A stretch of 6,352 bases of DNA from DATAPE01 sp034667525 (GTDB lineage Bacteria > Actinomycetota > CADDZG01 > WHSQ01), in NCBI GenBank assembly GCA_034667525.1, contig JAXDJO010000060.1:1-6352 (forward strand). The letters are read 5' to 3'. The notes below the pieces were generated by a model, which was not told where the DNA came from, did no database searches, and saw only the letters and a list, made by a program, of their open reading frames with translations. Made by a program: the position numbers and the translations under genes. How positions within the stretch are numbered: the first letter of the stretch is position 1; each line of letters starts with the position of its first letter. Positions 1-5,090 of this stretch are shown one piece after another.

Positions 1-315
1 GATGGAACCCAGACGCGCGACTTCGTCTACGTGGATGACGTCGTATCGGCCTATCTGGCGACCCGTGACAAGGGCAGCGGAGAATTGATCAACGTGAGCA
101 GCGGCAACGAGCTGTCGGTCAACGATCTCTTCAGCCAACTGGCGGAGCTCACCGCCACGAGATTCGAGCCGGTGTACGCCGAGGCCCGGCCGGGCGAGGT
201 CCAGCGGATCGTGGTCGACAACACGAAGGCGGGAGCCGTGCTGGGCTGGTCGCCGGCGACCGACCTCCAGGAAGGGCTGCGCCGCACCGTCGCGTCCTTC
301 CGCGCTAACAGCTGA
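1..315 (+). CDS. NAD-dependent sugar-nucleotide epimerase/dehydratase, C-terminal fragment
   Basis: This is the 3' end of a gene that begins outside the window. The frame is open from base 1 and ends at TGA 313-315, leaving 104 codons. The visible part fits the C-terminal half of extended short-chain dehydrogenases such as UDP-glucose 4-epimerase. It has the RDFVYVDDVVSAYL motif that follows the substrate-binding region, then INVSSGNELSVNDL, then an ARPGEVQR stretch with the usual DNTKAGAVLGWSP segment and a final LQEGLRRTV helix. Family members interconvert or dehydrate nucleotide sugars in the cytoplasm using bound NAD. The Rossmann fold and the Tyr-x-x-x-Lys catalytic pair lie upstream and are not visible, so the exact substrate cannot be told; GalE-like and dTDP-glucose dehydratase-like enzymes both remain possible. 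It could supply activated sugars to the glycosyltransferases nearby (inference). Confidence 0.9.
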   Translation, partial: DGTQTRDFVYVDDVVSAYLATRDKGSGELINVSSGNELSVNDLFSQLAELTATRFEPVYAEARPGEVQRIVVDNTKAGAVLGWSPATDLQEGLRRTVASFRANS

Positions 316-333
316 CCAATCCCCAGAGATAAG

Positions 334-348
334 GGGGCCTTCGGCCCC
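334..348 (+). terminator. GC-rich hairpin after the epimerase gene
   Basis: GGGGCC and GGCCCC form a perfect 6-bp stem around a TTC loop, 18 bases after the epimerase stop codon. The position suits a transcription terminator. No T-tract follows; the next bases are GCCGTCAGCC. It is therefore not a canonical intrinsic terminator, though T-poor hairpins after genes are common in high-GC actinobacteria. It could equally be a 3'-end stabilising stem. Confidence 0.4.
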
Positions 349-398
349 GCCGTCAGCCACCCCGAAGCCGGTCCAGAAAAATAGATCTTGGTGGGACG

Positions 399-427
399 CT
401 CAAGTTTTCGGTGGCAGATGTCGTTAA
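399..427 (+). promoter_or_regulatory. Candidate sigma-28/WhiG-like promoter of the LPFTG gene
   Basis: CTCAAGTTTT at 399-408 is followed by GTCGTTAA at 420-427. From TCAAGTTT to GTCGTTAA the spacer is 12 bases. The flagellar/sporulation sigma factor FliA/WhiG class recognises roughly TAAAGTTT, 11 bases, GCCGATAA. The match is 7 of 8 in the upstream box and 6 of 8 in the downstream box, with one extra spacer base. I see no better vegetative -35/-10 pair in the gap. If real, transcription would start near 433-437, giving a leader of about 175 nt. This is a pattern match only. Confidence 0.35.
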
Positions 428-435
428 GGGCGTAA

Positions 436-588
436 GGAGTCGCACTCCGCAGAGCGACGAAATCTACGTTCTGACGACGTATGGGTTCCTAGTGTTTGGG
501 TTCCAAGATACGTAGAAGCCTCTACTGACTGCCGGTGCTTACTGGGAGAAGCTGTAAGCACCCCATCAGAGCAGGGCATTTCCGCCCT
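436..588 (+). promoter_or_regulatory. Structured 5' leader with several hairpins
   Basis: This leader region has more self-complementarity than expected. GGAGT 436-440 pairs with ACTCC 444-448, and this competes with GTCGC 439-443 pairing with GCGAC 454-458. TCTACGT 463-469 pairs with ACGTAGA 510-516, and this competes with ACGTAT 477-482 pairing with ATACGT 508-513. GGTGCTTAC 534-542 pairs perfectly with GTAAGCACC 554-562 around an 11-base loop. AGGGC 573-577 pairs with GCCCT 584-588 just before the ribosome binding site. The heptamer GGGTTCC occurs twice (483-489 and 498-504). CCTCT at 519-523 is complementary to the AGAGG Shine-Dalgarno copies at 591-595 and 599-603. This is compatible with a cis-regulatory RNA, but I do not recognise a known riboswitch class; the conserved cores of c-di-GMP-I and c-di-AMP riboswitches are not evident. 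Confidence 0.4.
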
Positions 589-609
589 TAAGAGGAGAAG
601 AGGACCCAA

Positions 610-1515
610 ATGATTGGTTTCAAGAGAGCCCGCCAGATTGGCGCCGGCTTAACGGTAATCGGGATGATGACCCTGACCATGGGTATGTTCGTGGCCCAGG
701 CCTCGGCCGCCACGTCGACCATTCCACTGAACACAGCTTGCAACGGTGCTTTCACACCTGGGCAGCTCGCATCACTCCACAAGGAGATCACCATCGTTGA
801 AGACCCCGATGGACTCTTCACCGTCAATTTCGTCATCACCTACCCCATGGACACCTCCAGGAATGGTGGGCGACTCCTCGACTGCATCATGGTTGGCAAC
901 ACCAAGCACGGCCTGATCGGTTCCATCGAGGACACAAGCAACCACAACAGCGGTACTTTCACCGGCTCCTACACAGTTGCGCTTAGCGGCAGCTACCCCG
1001 ATGCCCAGATCCACATCGACTACGGTCAGCAAGTCTGCGACGTTGCGTTCTTCACAGGCAACGACACCGGCAACGTCCAGGGAGCCGGCCAGAAGACCCC
1101 GGCGCCGATCTGCACGCCTGTTCTCTTCCCGCCCACGACCACCACGACCACAACGACGATGCCGACGACTACTACGGCACCGACCACGACCACAGAAGCA
1201 ACCACGACAACGCTTCCCGAGACCACGACCACCATGCCGGAGACCACCACCACGGTCCCCGAGACCACGACCACCGAAGCAACCACGACAACGCTTCCGG
1301 AGACGACAACCACTGCGCCTCCGATCGTTCTCGGCAAGCAGCTCACGACCACCACGACCATGCCTGCAGCGCCAGTTCTGCTTGGCAAATCGGTCACCCA
1401 GCCCGGTCAGCTTCCCTTCACAGGAAGCAACCCCGCTATCTTCATCGCAGTCGCAGGGCTCCTGATGCTCTCAGGTGGTGGGCTGCTTCTAGCCGGCCGC
1501 AAGAGCCAGGCGTAA
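610..1515 (+). CDS. Secreted Thr-rich cell-wall-anchored protein with LPFTG sorting signal
   Basis: This 301-residue surface protein is probably linked to peptidoglycan by a sortase. Residues 1-33 are a Sec signal peptide: basic start KRAR, a hydrophobic core, and an AQASA cleavage site before A34. Residues 34-170 form an unrecognised, probably beta-rich domain with four cysteines (44, 92, 143, 168) that could make two disulfides. Residues 176-235 are a Thr/Pro/Glu stalk built of TTTT blocks split by MP, AP, EA, LPE or VPE. Two similar motifs, PIVLGKQ (238-244) and PVLLGKS (255-261), flank a last Thr run. The C-terminus is a textbook sorting signal: LPFTG at 268-272, a hydrophobic span about 276-296, and the short RKSQA tail. 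The ATG has purine-rich Shine-Dalgarno copies at 591-595 and 599-603. No sortase gene lies in the window. The Thr stalk is typical of wall-spanning, often O-glycosylated segments (inference). The role of the N-terminal domain is unknown; adhesin, enzyme-binding or S-layer-like functions are all open. Confidence 0.93.
   Translation: MIGFKRARQIGAGLTVIGMMTLTMGMFVAQASAATSTIPLNTACNGAFTPGQLASLHKEITIVEDPDGLFTVNFVITYPMDTSRNGGRLLDCIMVGNTKHGLIGSIEDTSNHNSGTFTGSYTVALSGSYPDAQIHIDYGQQVCDVAFFTGNDTGNVQGAGQKTPAPICTPVLFPPTTTTTTTTMPTTTTAPTTTTEATTTTLPETTTTMPETTTTVPETTTTEATTTTLPETTTTAPPIVLGKQLTTTTTMPAAPVLLGKSVTQPGQLPFTGSNPAIFIAVAGLLMLSGGGLLLAGRKSQA
1135..1314 (+). repeat. Thr-codon repeat tract with an 81-bp imperfect duplication
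   Basis: This stretch is almost entirely ACN codons and encodes residues 176-235 of the LPFTG protein. Within it, a 51-base unit at 1183-1233 recurs at 1264-1314 with about five synonymous differences, an 81-base (27-residue) period. Both copies encode TTTTEATTTTLPETTTT. Low-complexity trinucleotide tracts like this can change length by slippage or recombination. They also create long spurious reading frames on both strands. Confidence 0.93.
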
Positions 1516-1545
1516 GCGGACTCAGGACAGAGAGAGATCTGGCCA

Positions 1546-2373
1546 GTGACTCCGCTCACGGTTGAACACGACCTCGAGACAGTGGTGCGTCCTTCACAGG
1601 ACGCACCACTTACCGCCCGGTCGCTGTCAGTCGTCATTCCGATCTTCAACGAGCAAGAGATCCTCAGGCAGACCGTCACTACGGTCCTCGCCGGGATCCG
1701 CCCCCTGGATCTGCAGTTCTTCGAGATCCTGCTCTGCGAGAACGGGAGCCAGGACGACACGCTCCAGATAGCACAACAACTCGAGAGAGAGATCGCAGAA
1801 GTTCGAGTGATCGTTCTCGAGGAGGCCGACTACGGCAAGGCGATGCGAGCGGGCTTCCTTGCTTCTCGCGGCCAGGCCGTCGTTAACTTCGACGCCGACT
1901 ACTACGACCTCGACTTCCTTGCTTCGGCCCTAAAGGTCGATGGTGACATCGTTGTCGCAGCCAAGGGCCTCGCCGGCTCTGAAGATGCGAGAGTCATCAC
2001 CCGCAGAGTCGTATCGAAGAGCTTCGGTTGGCTGGTCCGTCACATCCTGAACGTCAAGGTCACCGAGACCCACGGCATGAAGCTGTGGCACCGGTCCGTG
2101 ATCGCTCCCCTGGTTCTCCAAGTGGGCTCATCGAAGGACATCTTCGACACCGAGCTGATCGCTCGGGCGGAATGGTCGGGGCTCGCGATCCGTGAGTTGC
2201 CCATCCGCACCGAGGAGCTTCGCCACTCTCGTTCAGGCATCGTCCGCAGGATCCCTCGCACCATGGTGGGTCTGGTTCAGATGCGCTTCCGTCTGAGGGC
2301 AGTCCACGCAGTGAGGATCAGGCCCGAGCTCGTCACTATGTCGGTGCCGGCCGCCACACGAATCGCGGCCTAG
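1546..2373 (+). CDS. Family 2 glycosyltransferase, polyprenyl-phosphate-sugar synthase-like
   Basis: This 275-residue GT-A-fold glycosyltransferase resembles bacterial relatives of dolichyl-phosphate mannose synthase. Visible motifs are the nucleotide-binding start LSVVIPIFNE (27-36), ENGSQDDT (65-72), ADYGKAMRAGFLASRG (94-109), the metal-binding DxD in FDADYYD (115-121), THGMKLWHR (175-183, in the place of the acceptor-site motif), and DTELIARAEWSG (201-212). Such enzymes move a sugar from UDP or GDP onto polyprenyl phosphate at the inner membrane face. I see no transmembrane segments, unlike GtrB-type relatives that carry two C-terminal helices, so it is probably soluble or peripheral. The GTG start at 1546 is chosen because a weak purine-rich GAGAGAG site lies about ten bases upstream; the next in-frame options, GTG 1582 and 1585, fall inside a hairpin arm. 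It starts 30 bases after the LPFTG gene with no terminator between, so the two are probably co-transcribed. The sugar specificity cannot be told. Confidence 0.93.
   Translation: MTPLTVEHDLETVVRPSQDAPLTARSLSVVIPIFNEQEILRQTVTTVLAGIRPLDLQFFEILLCENGSQDDTLQIAQQLEREIAEVRVIVLEEADYGKAMRAGFLASRGQAVVNFDADYYDLDFLASALKVDGDIVVAAKGLAGSEDARVITRRVVSKSFGWLVRHILNVKVTETHGMKLWHRSVIAPLVLQVGSSKDIFDTELIARAEWSGLAIRELPIRTEELRHSRSGIVRRIPRTMVGLVQMRFRLRAVHAVRIRPELVTMSVPAATRIAA
1581..1610 (+). repeat. Perfect 12-bp inverted repeat inside the GT2 start region
   Basis: AGTGGTGCGTCC at 1581-1592 is followed by the loop TTCACA and the exact reverse complement at 1599-1610. The element begins 35 bases after the GTG start and covers codons 12-22, upstream of the conserved domain that begins at residue 27. 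No T-tract follows, so it is not a standard terminator. In the mRNA it would form a very stable stem, able to slow initiation or protect the 3' end of the LPFTG message after cleavage. In DNA it could be an operator. Confidence 0.85.
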
Positions 2374-2378
2374 CCCGA

Positions 2379-2391
2379 GCTAGAACCTAGC
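2379..2391. terminator. Weak hairpin between convergent genes
   Basis: GCTAG at 2379-2383 pairs with CTAGC at 2387-2391 around an AAC loop, in the 19-base gap between the two convergent stop codons. With a one-base bulge the stem can extend by a few pairs. It is symmetrical and could act on both strands, but it is short and has no T-tract. Confidence 0.25.
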
Positions 2392-2392
2392 C

Positions 2393-2845
2393 TCAGATAG
2401 CAGCTTCGGCCGGCTTGGGAGCCGGATACACCCATCGTTTGAACGTGACGAACTTCAACACCCACGTCGTGACTCCGGCAGCAAGCTTGCCGGCGTCCAG
2501 GACCAGCGTCGAACGACCGAACTCGCGAGCCACGATCGCGATAGCGCCGTTGTTGAAGGCGAGGCCGACGATGTTGATCGCGAGGAACAAGCCCATCTCA
2601 TGGCTCCGGTTGTCGCGGCCCCCATCCCGGAACGTCAAACGCTTGTTGAGCAGATAGCTCACGATGACACCGGCGCTGTAGGAGATCGTGTTCGAAGTCA
2701 CTAGCGAGAGCGCCGTTGTCGAGATCAGCAGGTTGAAGATCGCAAAGTCCATCGCCGTTGTCCCCACGCTGACTGCGCCGAAGGTGATGATCTCGCGCGT
2801 CATCAGGCCGCGTGCGCGTTTCACGGTCGGGATCAATGCAATCAC
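2393..2845 (-). CDS. GtrA-family small membrane protein
   Basis: This protein of about 150 residues has four predicted membrane helices, near residues 18-39, 46-66, 84-106 and 116-133. It carries the two basic, aromatic motifs typical of the GtrA family (Pfam PF04138): LNKRLTFRDG after helix 2 (66-75) and KFVTFKRWVY after helix 4 (131-140). Length and topology match the family. GtrA proteins are thought to help flip polyprenyl-phosphate-linked sugars, classically undecaprenyl-phosphate-glucose in phage O-antigen modification, to the outer membrane face. I chose the GTG start at 2845 because GGAGG lies five bases ahead of it. An ATG at 2857 would add four residues (MEVG) but has no visible ribosome binding site. 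It begins 34 bases downstream of the large GT-C-like gene on the same strand and is probably in its operon. The partner GT2 gene is convergent with it rather than adjacent in one operon. Substrate unknown. Confidence 0.9.
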   Translation of the reverse strand: MIALIPTVKRARGLMTREIITFGAVSVGTTAMDFAIFNLLISTTALSLVTSNTISYSAGVIVSYLLNKRLTFRDGGRDNRSHEMGLFLAINIVGLAFNNGAIAIVAREFGRSTLVLDAGKLAAGVTTWVLKFVTFKRWVYPAPKPAEAAI

Positions 2846-2850
2846 TCCGA

Positions 2851-2855
2851 CCTCC
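2851..2855 (-). promoter_or_regulatory. Ribosome binding site deciding the GtrA start
   Basis: On the minus strand, GGAGG (2855-2851) is followed after TCGGA by GTG at 2845-2843. This site lies immediately after the alternative ATG at 2857, so it can only serve the GTG. Confidence 0.5.
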
Positions 2856-2879
2856 ATATCAAGGAGAGCACCTCGAGAG

Positions 2880-5090
2880 TCACCGCGACCACATCGCCAC
2901 CGCGCGGCGGCGAACAGGTGGAACGGCCAAGCCGATGAGGGTCAACAACGTAAGGGTCGATCCTGTCCACTCGACCCACGTGCGCTGGTACTTGAGCGTT
3001 ACGTGCGCCTGCGTCGGGATCACCATCATCATCGAAGGCGACGCCAGGTATGGCCCCAAGGCCCCCTCGGCCTTCCAGTTCGGGAAGTAGGAGGTCTTGA
3101 TCCAGGTGGGCTCCCCGATGGCATCGGTGGTGAAGCTGATCTCGTTGTCGGTGGTGTGGGCGGCGATCGCCTCACCTCCATGCGCAAGCGGGACCTTGGG
3201 CAACGGTGACGCCAGCGACGAGGTGTGCGCCCACGTGCTCGGCCCTCCCCGCACCAGCGGGACGCCGAGATCCGACATGTTCGAGAACCATTTGACGTTC
3301 GTATCCACCCATGGCCCGTCCAGCACGACCGGCTTGAATCTCGGGATCACGACCTCGGGGGCGGGAGCGATCTTGAAGATCGAGAACTCACCGACATCGC
3401 CGAGTGGCACGAGGCGGTGCGAAGCCTTTGCCGCGTTGCGGGCGATGTCCGAGTAGGTGATGTAGTACCTGATCCCGAGCAGTTGCATGTGCGTGATCCC
3501 GCGGTTCAGATCGAAGGCGTGATACGGCAGGCCCGGTATGGGATTGGAGGGCCGCTGCGCCACCTCGGACGCGGTTAGGAAGTGGAACGGCGTGGTGATG
3601 CTCGATTCGAAGTAGATCCCTTCCATCGTGGGTCGGCCGGTCCAGTAGGGGATCGATTGCAGAGCGACCGCGGACCCGAACTTGCTCTGATCCGGAGATG
3701 GCTCCCACATCACGCGGCCGGGAGGCAGCTGCGCGATGCGCTGCATCAAAGAGTGGAACTCGGGCCACGCAGCTTTGCTCTCGTATCCGGTGTAATTGAA
3801 GCGGATCCAATCGTCGACGAAACTCGCTTTCTGCTGCCACAAGGGAAGAAGGACTGCGATGACCAGGGCCGCGCACACCATCCCTATAGCGGCAAACCCC
3901 GCTCGTCTCCTGGAGAAGAGGCGGCCGAGCATCGGGATGCCGGTGCCAATGAAGTAGGCGAAGCAAAGGAATACCGACAGGAACCAGAACGGGATGAAGC
4001 GTCCGTTCCATACGTGGCCCTCGGGAAGCAAGAAGTACAGCAGCAGCGACCACATGCCCAGGCCCGCCAATAGAAGGATCCTCCGGTCGCGCCGGGCCGC
4101 CGCCAGGGCGATGCCGAGGAGCGCTCCGACCAGATACACCCAGGCCTCCCCCGGAAGGAGGTTGGCCCAGCCACCGAGTTGCTGCCAGTGCATATTGGTC
4201 GAGTAACCGATGCGCACCACGAAGGGGATCGACCACACCGCCGTAAGTGCGAAGGCAACGATCACCACCGATCCGAGGCGCAGCAGCCCGCGAGCGAACC
4301 CGTGAGTGCGGATCGCCCAATAGCCCAAGAGCGGCAGGAGCAACACGATCATCATCACCGGCACCACATGGCTCAGAACGGCGAGCGCTAGAACAACAGA
4401 GGCAAGAACGGGGTGGCCGCGCTTGCTCGTTGCTATCTGATAGGCGAGCCCGAGGAAGATCAATGACAAGGCAAAGCTGACCGCGAACGAATATTCGCCG
4501 ACCAGGGAGCCAGCGATGTTCCCACCGTCGATGGTGAAGCTGTGCATGAACAGCAGCCCCAGAGAGCTGATTGCGGCGATCGCTGGGACGGGGAACTCGA
4601 ACCGCAGCAATCGGAAAAACGCGTAGAAGGCGATCGGCAACAGAATTATTCCGATGACGGTGCCGAGCTTGAACGCGATCTGATAGGGGATGACGTAGCT
4701 GGCTACCGCTTGCAAGGTTGCAACCAAGGGGAAATAGAAGGTAAGGAGCGGGAAGCCGGCGTACCAACCCGGCGACCAACCGGTGAGAAGGCCATGGGGC
4801 AGCAGATGGTTGCGGAGATACCACGCGGTGTAGATGTGGGCCGCGGTATCCCCTCCTGTGTCCGTGGTGCGCGATAGGAGCAGGCTCGGGCGAAAGAAGA
4901 ACAGCAGCAGTCCATAGATCCCGCAGAAAACCGCGATGTGAACGATCAGCCGCTGGCGCTTGTGGAGATAGATGGGCCGTTCCCGAAGGAGCGCGCCCAA
5001 CCGCGTGATCGAGGCTGGGCCTTTCCGCCGTGACCTTGCCGGCCGGGCGACCTCAAGCCCTCGCCAGAACGTTCCAGGTACTTCGATCAC
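2880..5090 (-). CDS. Polytopic GT-C-like membrane protein (PTPS-related / YfhO-like)
   Basis: This is a large integral membrane protein of about 736 residues. After a basic cytoplasmic N-terminus (1-48) come about twelve hydrophobic spans between residues 49 and 418, then a roughly 285-residue soluble domain (420-705), a last span (709-723) and a basic tail, RRRAVAMWSR. The first extracytoplasmic loop holds an acidic TDTGGDTAAH motif (76-85) and GWSPGWYAGFPL, in the position where GT-C glycosyltransferases keep catalytic acidic residues. EGHVWNGRF (357-365) lies in a later loop. The C-terminal domain ends with SYFPNWKAEG-type sequence like that of YfhO and the '6-pyruvoyl-tetrahydropterin synthase-related' membrane family (PF10131); that name is historical and implies no pterin chemistry. 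The likely role is transfer of a lipid-linked sugar outside the cell (inference). GTG 5090 is preferred because it overlaps the upstream stop as GTGA. An earlier in-frame GTG at 5144 would add 18 residues but overlap the upstream gene by 58 bases. Confidence 0.85.
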   Translation of the reverse strand: MIEVPGTFWRGLEVARPARSRRKGPASITRLGALLRERPIYLHKRQRLIVHIAVFCGIYGLLLFFFRPSLLLSRTTDTGGDTAAHIYTAWYLRNHLLPHGLLTGWSPGWYAGFPLLTFYFPLVATLQAVASYVIPYQIAFKLGTVIGIILLPIAFYAFFRLLRFEFPVPAIAAISSLGLLFMHSFTIDGGNIAGSLVGEYSFAVSFALSLIFLGLAYQIATSKRGHPVLASVVLALAVLSHVVPVMMIVLLLPLLGYWAIRTHGFARGLLRLGSVVIVAFALTAVWSIPFVVRIGYSTNMHWQQLGGWANLLPGEAWVYLVGALLGIALAAARRDRRILLLAGLGMWSLLLYFLLPEGHVWNGRFIPFWFLSVFLCFAYFIGTGIPMLGRLFSRRRAGFAAIGMVCAALVIAVLLPLWQQKASFVDDWIRFNYTGYESKAAWPEFHSLMQRIAQLPPGRVMWEPSPDQSKFGSAVALQSIPYWTGRPTMEGIYFESSITTPFHFLTASEVAQRPSNPIPGLPYHAFDLNRGITHMQLLGIRYYITYSDIARNAAKASHRLVPLGDVGEFSIFKIAPAPEVVIPRFKPVVLDGPWVDTNVKWFSNMSDLGVPLVRGGPSTWAHTSSLASPLPKVPLAHGGEAIAAHTTDNEISFTTDAIGEPTWIKTSYFPNWKAEGALGPYLASPSMMMVIPTQAHVTLKYQRTWVEWTGSTLTLLTLIGLAVPPVRRRAVAMWSR
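5087..5090 (-). other. GTGA stop/start overlap (translational coupling site)
   Basis: On the minus strand the four bases GTGA contain both the GTG start of the GT-C-like gene (5090-5088) and the TGA stop of the propeller gene (5089-5087). The preceding bases, CGAGTCACCTCACC, have no clear Shine-Dalgarno site. Translation of the second gene therefore probably depends on ribosomes finishing the first. Confidence 0.65.

Noticed and set aside
483..516. Two GGGTTCC motifs resembling tRNA T-arms
   Set aside because: No acceptor stem, anticodon arm or proper T-stem can be built around either copy, so this is not a tRNA.
424..609. 61-codon minus-strand frame in the leader region
   Set aside because: No ribosome binding site, no recognisable protein features, and it overlaps the structured leader. 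Chance frame.
1135..1314. Repeats considered as a CRISPR array
   Set aside because: The repeats are contiguous in-frame Thr codons without unique spacers, and sit within a secreted-protein gene.
1026..1397. 123-codon minus-strand frame rich in Val
   Set aside because: It is the antisense reading of the Thr-codon tract (ACN reads as NGT, giving Val-rich sequence), so it is a composition artefact.
977..1465. 162-codon plus-strand frame over the Thr repeat
   Set aside because: It is an Arg/Pro-rich shadow of the ACN-codon repeat in the LPFTG gene, with no ribosome binding site.
3582..4073. 163-codon plus-strand frame antisense to the GT-C-like gene
   Set aside because: The translation is charged low-complexity sequence mirroring hydrophobic codons on the other strand. 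No independent coding evidence.
3388..4824. 478-codon open frame on the minus strand inside the GT-C-like gene
   Set aside because: It lies in an alternative frame of a clear membrane-protein gene. Its translation is Arg/Pro/His-rich without domains, as expected from high-GC shadow frames.
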